DNA of 64,000 nt, taken from positions 124,001 through 188,000 of the forward strand of contig NZ_JASZYK010000009.1 of assembly GCF_030317035.1 (NCBI RefSeq). Reading direction: 5' to 3'. Every line of letters starts with the position of its first letter. Position 1 is the stretch's first letter. Below the pieces are notes generated by a model. The model was not told the origin of the DNA. It saw only the letters and a program-made list of their open reading frames with translations, and ran no database searches. This document shows positions 48,691 through 56,652 of this stretch, piece after piece. Made by a program: the position numbers and the translations under genes. Source of the stretch: Variovorax sp. J22G73 (GTDB lineage Bacteria > Pseudomonadota > Gammaproteobacteria > Burkholderiales > Burkholderiaceae_C).

Positions 48691-50772
48691 ATGGATGCCC
48701 ACACCACCCCACGCCCCGGCCGCTGGCTCTGGCTCGCCACCGTGAGCCTGGCGGCCGCGGGTTTCATCGCCATGGGCGTTCGCCCGGTGCACGCGCAGGA
48801 GTCGTCCGCCGCGCCCCGCCTGAAGACCGAGAGCCCGTACTTCTTCGTGAAGAGCGACGACCCCTCGGTCGACCGCCTGCCGCTGAAGGGCACCGAGGTG
48901 TCGGTGAAGATCTCGGGCGTGATCGCCGACGTGACGGTCACGCAGACCTACCGCAACGAAGGCCGGCGCGCCATCGAGGCGAAGTACGTGTTTCCCGGCT
49001 CGACCAAGGCCGCGGTGAGCGGCATGAACGTGCGCCTGGCCGACCGCCTCATCACCGCGCAGATCCGAGAGAAGCAGCAGGCGCAGATCGAGTACGACAC
49101 CGCCAAGAAAGAGGGCAAGACCGCCGCGCTGCTCGAGCAGCACCTGCCCAACGTGTTCCAGATGAACGTCGCCAACATCCTGCCCGGCGACGACGTGAAG
49201 GTGGAGCTGCGCTACACCGAGCTGCTGGTGCCGCAGTCGGGCAACTACCAGTTCGTGTTCCCGACCGTGGCGGGCCCGCGCTACAACTCGCCGCAGTCGG
49301 AGAACGCGCAGGCGAAATGGGTGGCACAACCCGTGTTGCCCGCTGGAGCCGCGTCGAGCACCAGCTTCAGGCTGAAGGCCAGCATCGACACGCCGATCGG
49401 CATCAAGGAGATTCGCTCGGCCACGCACACCATCGAGGTGAAGAAGAGCGACGAAGACCAGCACGCCGACATCGCCCTCGCCGCCGACGGCCGCCCCGCG
49501 GAAAACCGCGACTTCGTGCTCGACTACCGCCTGGCGGGCGAGAAGATCGAGTCGGGCCTGATGCTCTACAAGGGCCAGGGCGAGCATGCGGAAAACTTCT
49601 TCCTCGCGATGGTGGAGCCGCCCAAGGCCGTGGCGGCCAGCGCCATTTCGCCGCGCGACTACATCTTCGTGGTCGACATCTCGGGCTCGATGCACGGCTT
49701 TCCGCTGGACACCGCCAAGACGGTGCTCGAGCGGCTGATCGGCGGGCTGCGCCCGAGCGACACCTTCAACGTGCTGCTGTTCTCGGGCAGCAACAAGATG
49801 CTGTCGCCCAGGTCGGTGCCGGCCACGCGCGCCAACATCCAGCAGGCGCTGGCCACCATCCAGAACTACAGCGGCAGCGGCAGCACCGAGCTGATTCCCG
49901 CGCTCAAGCGCGTGTACGCCGAGCCGAAGGAAGAGAACGTGTCGCGCACCGTGGTGGTGGTGACCGACGGCTACGTGACGGTGGAGCGCGAGGCCTTCGA
50001 GCTGGTGCGCAACAACCTGTCGAAGGCCAACGTGTTCGCCTTCGGCATCGGCTCGACGGTGAACCGCAGCCTGATGGAAGGCATTGCGCGCGCCGGCATG
50101 GGCGAGCCCTTCATCATCACCGACCCGGTGCAGGCGCCCGAGCAGGCCGCACGCTTTCGCCGCATGGTCGAGTCGCCGGTGCTCACCAACGTGAAGGCCA
50201 CCTTCGGCGGGCTCGACGTGTACGACGTGGAACCGCAGGTGCTGCCCGACGTGCTGGGCGAGCGCCCCGTCATCGTGTTCGGCAAGTGGCGCGGGGATGC
50301 GAACGGGCAGGCCAAGGGCCGCGTGATCGTCGAAGGCCAGAGTGCCAGCGGCCCGTACCGCGAAGAAGTGCGCATCGACGACCGCACCCGCCAGGACACG
50401 GCCGCGCTGCGCACGCTGTGGGCGCGCCACCGCATCCAGGGCCTGAGCGACCAGGAAACGCTGGAAGGCAACGGCGCGTTCAAGGAACGCATCACCGAGC
50501 TGGGCCTGAAGTACAGCCTGCTCACGCAGTACACGAGCTTCATCGCCGTCGACAAGGTGGTGCGCAACCTGGCGCCGCAAGACGCCGCGCAGGTGAACCA
50601 GCCTCTGCCCCTGCCGCAAGGCGTGAGCGAGCTGGCCGTGCCGAGCCTGGGCGCCGAAGTGCCGAGCACGCCGGAACCCGAATCGCTGGGCGCCATCGCG
50701 GTGGTGCTGTCGATGCTGGCCATGCTGCGCCGCCGCGCGCGCCGCAACGACACGCGGCGCTTCACGTCCTGA
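48691..50772 (+). CDS. VIT/VWA-domain exported protein with PEP-CTERM-like sorting signal
   Basis: 693 aa from ATG 48691. A signal peptide (residues ~11-35, RWLWLATVSLAAAGFIAMGVRPVHAQ) precedes an inter-alpha-trypsin VIT domain (~60-190, ADVTVTQTYRNEGRRAIEAKYVFPGS, LPNVFQMNVANILPGD) and a VWA domain (~322-500) with MIDAS DISGS (Asp329, Ser331, Ser333). The C-terminus from residue 661 is PEPESLGAIAVVLSMLAMLRRRARR: a PEP motif, a short hydrophobic helix and an Arg-rich end, the layout of an exosortase substrate. The next gene is an exosortase. Confidence 0.88.
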   Translation: MDAHTTPRPGRWLWLATVSLAAAGFIAMGVRPVHAQESSAAPRLKTESPYFFVKSDDPSVDRLPLKGTEVSVKISGVIADVTVTQTYRNEGRRAIEAKYVFPGSTKAAVSGMNVRLADRLITAQIREKQQAQIEYDTAKKEGKTAALLEQHLPNVFQMNVANILPGDDVKVELRYTELLVPQSGNYQFVFPTVAGPRYNSPQSENAQAKWVAQPVLPAGAASSTSFRLKASIDTPIGIKEIRSATHTIEVKKSDEDQHADIALAADGRPAENRDFVLDYRLAGEKIESGLMLYKGQGEHAENFFLAMVEPPKAVAASAISPRDYIFVVDISGSMHGFPLDTAKTVLERLIGGLRPSDTFNVLLFSGSNKMLSPRSVPATRANIQQALATIQNYSGSGSTELIPALKRVYAEPKEENVSRTVVVVTDGYVTVEREAFELVRNNLSKANVFAFGIGSTVNRSLMEGIARAGMGEPFIITDPVQAPEQAARFRRMVESPVLTNVKATFGGLDVYDVEPQVLPDVLGERPVIVFGKWRGDANGQAKGRVIVEGQSASGPYREEVRIDDRTRQDTAALRTLWARHRIQGLSDQETLEGNGAFKERITELGLKYSLLTQYTSFIAVDKVVRNLAPQDAAQVNQPLPLPQGVSELAVPSLGAEVPSTPEPESLGAIAVVLSMLAMLRRRARRNDTRRFTS

Positions 50773-50801
50773 ACAGAAAAAGAGAAAGAAAGAGAAGTCA
50801 C

Positions 50802-51782
50802 ATGTCGTTGGCAACACTTGCCCACCGCCACCCGCGCATCGTGGACTGGGGCATCCACATCGACCGCACGCCGGCCGCCGGCTGGCTCGCGCTGCAGTTC
50901 GCCGCGCTGACGCCGACTTGGGCCTGGATGGTGCAGCGCATGCGCGACGGCTCGGACGACCCGATGGGGCTGCTGGCGCTGGTCGCGCTCGCCGCGCTGG
51001 CCTGGAGCCGCCGGCGCGAGCTGCGCGCCTCGCCGCGCCTGGGCTGGCTCGCGTTGGCCGGCGCGGGCACCGTGCTGGCGACGCTGCTGCGCACGGGGCT
51101 CGGCGTGGTGCCCGCGCTGCCGCCGCTGGCGGCGGGGTTGCTGGCCGTGCTGGCGCTGGCGTGCGGCCTGCTCGCCTTTCTGCCGCGGCGCATGGCAGCG
51201 CTGCCGGTGGCGGGGCTGTCGGTGCTGGCGCTGCCGCTGCTGTCGTCGCTGCAGTTCTATGCGGGCTACCCGCTGCGCGTGGTCACGGCCGAGGTCAGCC
51301 GCTGGCTGCTGGCGCCGGGCTTCGAGGTGGCGCGCGAAGGCGCCACGCTGGTGATCGACGGCCGCCTGGTCATCGTGGACGCGCCCTGCTCCGGCGTGCA
51401 GATGGTGTGGCTCGGTTACTTCACGGCCTGCGCGGTCGCGCTGTGGGCCGGGCGCTCCGACCGCGGCTTCGCGCGCCGGCTGCCGCTGGCCGGGCTGTTG
51501 GTGCTGGCCGGGAACATCGTGCGCAACAGCGTGCTGATTGCCTTCGAAGGCGCCGGCCACCCGCTGGCGCCCTGGGCACACAACGCGCTGGGGCTGCTGG
51601 TGCTGGCGGTGGTGTGCGCGGCCATCGCGCGGCTGATGGTGCCGTCGAATCCATCTCGCTCACTTACATCGCGCTCACGTACATCGCGCGCACGTACGTC
51701 CCGTCAATCTGCCGAAGCGCCCGTCTCGATTCCGGGCCTCATCACCACCCAGGGAGGCCGCCGTGTCGACACCGTTCTTTGA
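50802..51782 (+). CDS. exosortase (XrtQ-like)
   Basis: 326 aa. A multi-pass membrane protein of about eight hydrophobic helices with the three exosortase catalytic residues: Cys196 in VDAPCSGVQMVWLGYFTAC, Arg241 in AGNIVRNSVLIAFEG and His260 in APWAHNALGLLVL. Exosortases are cysteine transpeptidases that cleave PEP-CTERM-type signals at the membrane. It lies 29 bp after the VIT/VWA gene. Its last ~45 residues, with repeats SLTSR-SRTSR-ARTSR, extend past the normal end and overlap the next gene by 20 bp. Confidence 0.9.
   Translation: MSLATLAHRHPRIVDWGIHIDRTPAAGWLALQFAALTPTWAWMVQRMRDGSDDPMGLLALVALAALAWSRRRELRASPRLGWLALAGAGTVLATLLRTGLGVVPALPPLAAGLLAVLALACGLLAFLPRRMAALPVAGLSVLALPLLSSLQFYAGYPLRVVTAEVSRWLLAPGFEVAREGATLVIDGRLVIVDAPCSGVQMVWLGYFTACAVALWAGRSDRGFARRLPLAGLLVLAGNIVRNSVLIAFEGAGHPLAPWAHNALGLLVLAVVCAAIARLMVPSNPSRSLTSRSRTSRARTSRQSAEAPVSIPGLITTQGGRRVDTVL
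51659..51703 (+). repeat. three 15-bp tandem repeats at the exosortase 3' end
   Basis: Imperfect units (CT)CAC(T/G)TACATCGCG three times; they encode SLTSR, SRTSR and ARTSR. They may have lengthened the exosortase C-terminus beyond the last membrane helix. Confidence 0.7.
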
Positions 51783-52344
51783 GCGTTGGTTCGCGAACCA
51801 TTTCATCAACCGCATCGGCCACAAGTCGGCCTTTGCGCTGGCGATGGTGCTGTGCATGGTGTGGTCGATCACGGCGGCGGTGCGCGCGCCGGCCGAACCG
51901 GCCGCGGCGCTGGCCTCGCATGAATGGCAAGCGGAGTGGCCTGCGCAATGGGACGGCGCCTCGCTGCGCCCGCTGGCGCTCAGCGAGGTCGAGCAGCGCT
52001 TTGCCGACCACTTTCCCGGCGCCATCGGCCGCATGACCGACGGCACGCAGACCCTGGTGATGCGCCAGGTGACGCAGCCCACGCGCATGCTGCACCCGGC
52101 GGTGGACTGCTACCGCGCGCTGGGCTACCGCATCGAGCAGGCGCGGCTGGAACGCGATGCGCAGGAACGCATGTGGCGCTGTTTTGTTGCGCAACGGCAC
52201 GGGGCGCAAAAATTACGCGTCTGCGAGCGCATCGAGGATGCCCGCGGCACGGCTTTCACAGACACTTCAGCCTGGTACTGGGCAGCGGCCAGCGGCCAGT
52301 CGCATGGGCCGTGGCAAGCTGTCACCGTGGCAAGACCGATCTGA
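51763..52344 (+). CDS. EpsI-like exosortase-associated protein
   Basis: 193 aa from GTG 51763, with AGGGAGG at 51751-51757. One membrane helix (residues ~21-41, KSAFALAMVLCMVWSITAAV) and a periplasmic domain with MLHPAVDCYRALGYRIE (His111, Cys116), which resembles the HSPxxC...GW motif of EpsI/DUF3485 proteins, usually fused to or next to exosortases. The precise role of EpsI is not established. It follows the exosortase directly. A degenerate CreB-tag-like TTCAC-N6-TTCAG lies in its 3' part at 52255-52270. Confidence 0.75.
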   Translation: MSTPFFERWFANHFINRIGHKSAFALAMVLCMVWSITAAVRAPAEPAAALASHEWQAEWPAQWDGASLRPLALSEVEQRFADHFPGAIGRMTDGTQTLVMRQVTQPTRMLHPAVDCYRALGYRIEQARLERDAQERMWRCFVAQRHGAQKLRVCERIEDARGTAFTDTSAWYWAAASGQSHGPWQAVTVARPI

Positions 52345-52356
52345 AGAAACGAGCCT

Positions 52357-53622
52357 GTGAAGAAGACCCTGAGATTTGTGCTTTTCGGGCTGCTGGCCCT
52401 CATCGTGACGGCGTTTGTGGCTATCTTTTTGATAGTCAAGCTGGCGCTCGCACCCGCCGCGGGCGAATGGAGCACCACGGTGAAGGCGGGCCCGCTGAAT
52501 TTTGAAATCGGCGTGCCCACGGCATTGCGCGTGGCCACCTCGTCATGGTTCGCGCCCTACCTGGACGGCCGCACGCTGGACACCCGCTTCGGCACCGTGC
52601 GCTTTGCCTGGAAGCCGGCCGGCGAACTGCTCGAGATGCAGTGCGTGCCCTGCAGCGCCGAGGTGTCGGCGCTGGGCACCCAGCCGATCAAGGTGGAGCG
52701 CCTGGTCGCCACCGTGCGGCGCGACGGCAACACGCTCGCCGGCAGCTTCGAGGCCATGCCGCTGAGCACCGACACCACGCCGCTGCAGGGCCACTGGGAC
52801 GGCAAGCTCACGCCGAAGAACCTGCAGCTCAACGCCAACGTGCAGGACGCCCCCATCGCCCGCTGGTACGCGGTGCTGGTGCCCACGCTGCCCGAGCTGC
52901 AGCGCGCGCGCATCGGCGGCACGCTGGCGTTGCGCGGCCAGCTGGTGCTGCCGGAGGCGACCTTCGCGGTGCAGCCGACCATCGGCCAGTTCACGGTCGA
53001 GGGGCTGGGCACCGAGGCCATGCTGAACGCGCGCACCAGCTGCGGGCCGTCGGCCAGGCTCACGAACGACAGCTGGCTGGCGCGCGCGGTCATCGCGGCG
53101 GAAGACCAGCGCTTTTTCACCCACACCGGCTACGACCTGACCGAGATCCTGGCGTCCATCGACAACAACCAGAAGCCCGGGCAGATCCGCCGCGGCGGCA
53201 GCACGCTCACGCAGCAGCTGGCCAAGCTGCTGGTCACGGGCAGCGACCGCACGGCCGAGCGCAAGCTGCGCGAGCTGCTGTACGCGGTCGAAATGGAGCA
53301 GACGCTGGGCAAGGCCCGCATCCTGCAGCTGTACCTGGACAACGCGCCCTGGGGCGGCAACCTGTGCGGCGCCGAGGCCGCGGCGCGGCGCTACTTCAAG
53401 CGCAGCGCGCGCACGCTGGAGCCGGCGCAGGCCGTGTGGCTGGCGGCCATGCTGCACAAGCCGCAGGCGGTGCTCGAACAATGGCGGCGCGACGGCCACA
53501 TCGACGCCGACCGCATCAAGTGGGTGGCCGAGGGCATCCGCGGCATCAGCCGGGCCCAGCGCGAGGCGCTGCTGAAAGGCGTGGCCGCGGCGAAGTTCAC
53601 GGCGCCTGAAGCGACGCCCTGA
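52357..53622 (+). CDS. monofunctional GT51 transglycosylase with N-terminal AsmA-like region
   Basis: 421 aa from GTG 52357. Membrane helix at residues ~6-31, then ~190 residues of beta-rich sequence reminiscent of AsmA-like domains (GPLNFEIGVPTALRVATSS, VEVSALGTQPIKVERLVATV-type strands) and the GT51 domain: IAAEDQRFFTHTGYD with catalytic Glu249, RRGGSTLTQQLAKLL and KLRELLYAVEMEQTLGKARILQLYLDNAPWG. No transpeptidase domain follows. It would polymerise glycan strands. Part of the membrane helix is encoded by a mini-hairpin repeat. Confidence 0.83.
   Translation: MKKTLRFVLFGLLALIVTAFVAIFLIVKLALAPAAGEWSTTVKAGPLNFEIGVPTALRVATSSWFAPYLDGRTLDTRFGTVRFAWKPAGELLEMQCVPCSAEVSALGTQPIKVERLVATVRRDGNTLAGSFEAMPLSTDTTPLQGHWDGKLTPKNLQLNANVQDAPIARWYAVLVPTLPELQRARIGGTLALRGQLVLPEATFAVQPTIGQFTVEGLGTEAMLNARTSCGPSARLTNDSWLARAVIAAEDQRFFTHTGYDLTEILASIDNNQKPGQIRRGGSTLTQQLAKLLVTGSDRTAERKLRELLYAVEMEQTLGKARILQLYLDNAPWGGNLCGAEAAARRYFKRSARTLEPAQAVWLAAMLHKPQAVLEQWRRDGHIDADRIKWVAEGIRGISRAQREALLKGVAAAKFTAPEATP
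52420..52436. repeat. 17-bp mini hairpin repeat within the transglycosylase gene
   Basis: GCTATC-TTTTT-GATAGT, same spacing as the copies at 16441 and 20999 with one arm mismatch. It is translated as Ala-Ile-Phe-Leu-Ile in the signal-anchor helix, so the repeat has been tolerated in coding sequence. Confidence 0.7.
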
Positions 53623-53646
53623 ACACCATGCAATGACCGTCACGCC

Positions 53647-54423
53647 ATGACAGCCGTGACAGCAATGACAGCCATGACATTGAGCATTCCCGACATCGAA
53701 GCCATCGAGCGCGCCACCGTCGCGGCCGTCTCGCCCGACCTCAGCGAAGAAATCGACGGCTGGCTGCTGCCCTTCGCCGAAGGCACCGTGAAGCGCGCCA
53801 AGTCGGCCGTGCCGCTGCACCGCAGCGCGGTCGAGCCCGCCACGCTCGACCGCATCGAGGACCGCTGCCTCAGCCGCCAGTCCGCGCCACTCTTGCGCCT
53901 GGCCGACGCCGCCTGCTTCGAGGGGTTGCGCGCCGAGCTGGAGCGCCGTCGCTACAGGCCCGAAACGCCGACCTGCGTGCAGGTCGGCTCGGCGCAGCGC
54001 ATGCGCCAGGTGGCCGCGCCCGACGCCGCATTGGCGGACATCGACAGCGCCCCCGACGACGCCTGGGCCGCGCTTTTTCTCGGCGAGGGTTTCGACCCGG
54101 TCGATGGCGCGCACCGCGTGCGCACGCTGTCGCGCGCCAAGGGCACGCTCTACGCCAGCGTGCGCGAAGGCGGCCGCACGGTGGCGGCCGGCGCCATCGC
54201 GTTCAGCCACGGCTTGGCCAGCGTGCACGGCATGCGCACCGACCAGGCGCAGCGCGGGCGCGGCCTGGCCGGGCGGGTGCTGGCCGGCATGGCGCAGGCG
54301 GCGCTGGCGTGTGGGTTCGAGCGCGTGTTCCTGCAGGTGGACGCCACCAACCCGCCGGCGCTGGCGCTGTACCGCCGCGCCGGTTTCGAAACGCAGTGGA
54401 AGTACAGCTACTGGCAGCGCTGA
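53647..54423 (+). CDS. GNAT-family N-acetyltransferase
   Basis: 258 aa. The N-terminal half (about residues 1-140) is a variable substrate domain, the C-terminal half the GNAT core: AAGAIAFSHGLASVHGMRTDQAQRGRGLAGRVLAGMAQAALACGFERVFLQVDATNPPALALYRRAGFE. The 5' end is four 9-bp units at 53647-53682 that offer ATG/GTG start codons at 53647, 53656, 53665 and 53674, all in frame, so the exact start is open. No clear RBS is seen. Substrate unknown. Confidence 0.85.
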   Translation: MTAVTAMTAMTLSIPDIEAIERATVAAVSPDLSEEIDGWLLPFAEGTVKRAKSAVPLHRSAVEPATLDRIEDRCLSRQSAPLLRLADAACFEGLRAELERRRYRPETPTCVQVGSAQRMRQVAAPDAALADIDSAPDDAWAALFLGEGFDPVDGAHRVRTLSRAKGTLYASVREGGRTVAAGAIAFSHGLASVHGMRTDQAQRGRGLAGRVLAGMAQAALACGFERVFLQVDATNPPALALYRRAGFETQWKYSYWQR

Positions 54424-54424
54424 G

Positions 54425-55060
54425 CTAGGCCTCGAAGCCGAAGCGCACGTCGTCCAGCGCCTTGTCGACCAGGGCGATCGGGTCGTCGAAATCGGGCGTC
54501 ACCTTGATGATGCCGGGCAGGCGCTGGTCGATGAGCAGGATCGCCAGCCCGTGCACATAGCCCCAGGCGGCGGTGATGCGCATGGCCTCGGTGCCGCTGA
54601 GCGAAACGGGGGTGCCGTCGGGCGGCGCGTTCTTCGCGCCGATGATCGCGGCCATCACCCGCATCGCCTCGCGGGCCGCGTCGTTCAGCACGGGTCGCTG
54701 CATGTCGATCATCTCGTTGCGGAACATCAGGCCGAACATGGCGGGGTTGTCGTAGGCGAAGTGCACGTAGGCGTGCGCGATGGCGTTGCGGCGCGCGCGC
54801 AGCTCGTCGTGCGCGGCCGCGGCGTTGCGCATGGCGTCGCTCAGGCGGCCGTAGCCGACGGCGGCCAGCTCGCTCACCAGGCCCGTCATGTCGCCGAAGT
54901 GGTGCTTGGGCGCCGTGTGCGACACGCCCGCCTCCCGCGCGATGGCGCGCAGGCCCAGGCCGGGAATGCCGTCGCGCAGCAGCACGGTTTCTGCCGCGGC
55001 CAGCAGGGCTTCGGGCAGGGAACCGTGGTGGTAGCGCTTGGGCGAGGTGTCGGTGGTCAT
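54425..55060 (-). CDS. TetR/AcrR-family regulator
   Basis: 211 aa from ATG 55060 (MTTDTSPKRYHHGSLPEALLAAAETVLLRDGIPGLGLRAIAREAGVSHTAPKHHFGD). The N-terminal helix-turn-helix is complete, and the C-terminal ligand domain shows AYVHFAYDNPAMFGLMFRNE of the WHG type. It is divergent from the carotenoid-oxygenase operon, and the 161-bp gap contains two copies of the operator TTxCCACTGGAAA, so it very likely represses that operon and itself. Ligand unknown; a phenolic/stilbene or apocarotenoid is a guess from the neighbour. Confidence 0.9.
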   Translation of the reverse strand: MTTDTSPKRYHHGSLPEALLAAAETVLLRDGIPGLGLRAIAREAGVSHTAPKHHFGDMTGLVSELAAVGYGRLSDAMRNAAAAHDELRARRNAIAHAYVHFAYDNPAMFGLMFRNEMIDMQRPVLNDAAREAMRVMAAIIGAKNAPPDGTPVSLSGTEAMRITAAWGYVHGLAILLIDQRLPGIIKVTPDFDDPIALVDKALDDVRFGFEA

Positions 55061-55121
55061 CGAGGGAAAAACGCGAAAAGGGGCAGCCAATAGGCCGCCG
55101 AAGCGAAGAAGCCGAAAAATC

Positions 55122-55134
55122 TTACCACTGGAAA
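55122..55134. promoter_or_regulatory. TetR-type operator, copy 1
   Basis: TTACCACTGGAAA, one arm mismatch from the palindrome at 55168. It lies just upstream of the -35 TTGACT (55141-55146) of the plus-strand promoter and towards the regulator's own promoter. Confidence 0.65.
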
Positions 55135-55140
55135 AATTTC

Positions 55141-55169
55141 TTGACTTCGCCCGTCGAGTCGAAGATATT
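55141..55169 (+). promoter_or_regulatory. sigma-70-type promoter of the carotenoid-oxygenase operon
   Basis: TTGACT (55141-55146), 17-bp spacer, GATATT (55164-55169). The -10 overlaps the second operator, so bound regulator would block initiation. Confidence 0.6.
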
Positions 55170-55180
55170 TCCACTGGAAA
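55168..55180. promoter_or_regulatory. TetR-type operator, copy 2
   Basis: TTTCCA-C-TGGAAA, a perfect 6-bp-arm palindrome, covering the end of the -10 and the expected transcription start. Centre-to-centre distance from copy 1 is 46 bp. Confidence 0.7.
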
Positions 55181-55221
55181 GATATTCGAAAGCACCTTCC
55201 CACCGACCCAAGGAGCCCCCG

Positions 55222-56652
55222 ATGAACGACGCCATTCCCCGCAGCGCACCCCCGCCGAACATGGACCCCATCGACTTCGAGACCGAGGTGGCCGCGCTGC
55301 CGCTCAAGGGCACGCTGCCCGCCGGGCTGCGCGGCACGCTGGTGCGCAACGGCCCGAACCCGGTGGCGCCGGACCCCAAGGCGCACTGGTTCTCGGGCGA
55401 CGGCATGCTGCACGCGTTCCGCATCGGTGACGGCCAGGTGCGATACCGCAACCGCTGGGTGCGCACGCAGCGCTGGCAGGCGGCGGCCGAGGGCAAGGAC
55501 CTGTCGGGCGGCTTCCAGGAAGCACCGGTGAGCGAACAGCCCAAGCAGCAGCACGACGACGGTTCCGCCAACACCAACGTCATCGGCCACGCCGGGCGCA
55601 TGCTCGCGCTCGAAGAAGCGCACCTGCCGGTCGAGATGGCCCTGCCCGCGCTCGACACGCTGGGCGCCACCGACTTCGGCGGCGGCCTGCACGGCAGCTT
55701 CACCGCGCACCCCAAGACCGACCCGAAGACCGGCGAGCTGCTGTTCTTCGGCTACGGCACGCCGGCACCGCTGTCCGCGGGCATGAGCTTCGGCGTGATG
55801 TCGCGCGAAGGCCGCGTCACGCGCTTCGAGCGCTTCGAGGCGCCCTACCCCAGCATGGTCCACGACTTCATGGTGACCGAGCGGCACGTGATGTTTCCCA
55901 TCATGCCGCTCACCGCCAGCATGGAGCGCGCGCAAAGCGGTCGCCCGCCTTACGCGTGGGAGCCCGAGCACGGCACGCGCGTCGGCCTGATGCCGCGCGA
56001 CGGCGGCACGCGCGACATCGTCTGGTGGAAGGGCCCCGCCTGCTACGTGTTCCACGTCATGAACGCGTGGGAGGCCGAGGGCAGCCTGTTCGCCGACGTG
56101 GTGCAGTTCCCCACGCCTCCGCTGTTCCCCAGGCCCGACGGCTCGCCCGTGAGCGACAAGCCGCCGATCAGCCGGCTGGTGCGCTGGCAGTTCGATCTGT
56201 CGAGCACCACGCACGAGTTCACCCAGACGCAGCTCGAGGAGATTCCGGGCGAGTTCCCGCGCATCGACGAGCGCGTGGCCGGCCTGCCCTACCGCCACGG
56301 CTGGTACGTGTGCCGCGGTGTGTCGCAGCCGGGCGAACCGCCGCGGCTGTACGCGGGGCTGGTGCACATCGACCACAGCACGCCGCACCGCGACATCTAT
56401 CAGTTTCCGGCGCCCGACGTGGTGTCCGAAGGCGTGTTCGTGCCGCGCTCGGCCGATGCCGAGGAAGGCGACGGCTGGCTGCTGGCCACGGTGTGGCGCG
56501 GCGCCACCGACACCAGCGACCTGGTGGTGTTCGATGCGCGCGCGCTGGCGTCGGGCCCGCTGTGCGTGGCCTCGCTGCCGCACCGGGTGCCGGTGGGCTT
56601 CCACGGGAACTGGTTCCCGTCGAAAGAGGAACATGAGGAGCAGCGGCCATGA
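55222..56652 (+). CDS. carotenoid cleavage oxygenase-family dioxygenase
   Basis: 476 aa from ATG 55222 with AAGGAG at 55210-55215. The four iron-binding histidines lie in TAHPK (His163), MVHDF (His214), FHVMNAWE (His278) and GFHGNWF (His461), with RNGPNPVAPDPKAHWFSGDGMLHAFRI at the N-terminus. The family splits carotenoid, apocarotenoid or stilbene double bonds (lignostilbene dioxygenases). No carotenoid biosynthesis genes are nearby, so a stilbenoid/lignin-type or apocarotenoid substrate taken from outside is plausible. Confidence 0.93.
   Translation: MNDAIPRSAPPPNMDPIDFETEVAALPLKGTLPAGLRGTLVRNGPNPVAPDPKAHWFSGDGMLHAFRIGDGQVRYRNRWVRTQRWQAAAEGKDLSGGFQEAPVSEQPKQQHDDGSANTNVIGHAGRMLALEEAHLPVEMALPALDTLGATDFGGGLHGSFTAHPKTDPKTGELLFFGYGTPAPLSAGMSFGVMSREGRVTRFERFEAPYPSMVHDFMVTERHVMFPIMPLTASMERAQSGRPPYAWEPEHGTRVGLMPRDGGTRDIVWWKGPACYVFHVMNAWEAEGSLFADVVQFPTPPLFPRPDGSPVSDKPPISRLVRWQFDLSSTTHEFTQTQLEEIPGEFPRIDERVAGLPYRHGWYVCRGVSQPGEPPRLYAGLVHIDHSTPHRDIYQFPAPDVVSEGVFVPRSADAEEGDGWLLATVWRGATDTSDLVVFDARALASGPLCVASLPHRVPVGFHGNWFPSKEEHEEQRP

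Noticed and set aside
48498..50801. Exosortase frame extended upstream to 48498
   Set aside because: The upstream part is a shadow of the VIT/VWA gene; the exosortase begins at ATG 50802 with an RBS-like GAGAAG.
52255..52270. Second CreB tag (TTCAC-N6-TTCAG) upstream of the transglycosylase
   Set aside because: One mismatch, and it lies inside the EpsI-like coding sequence; too weak to call on its own.
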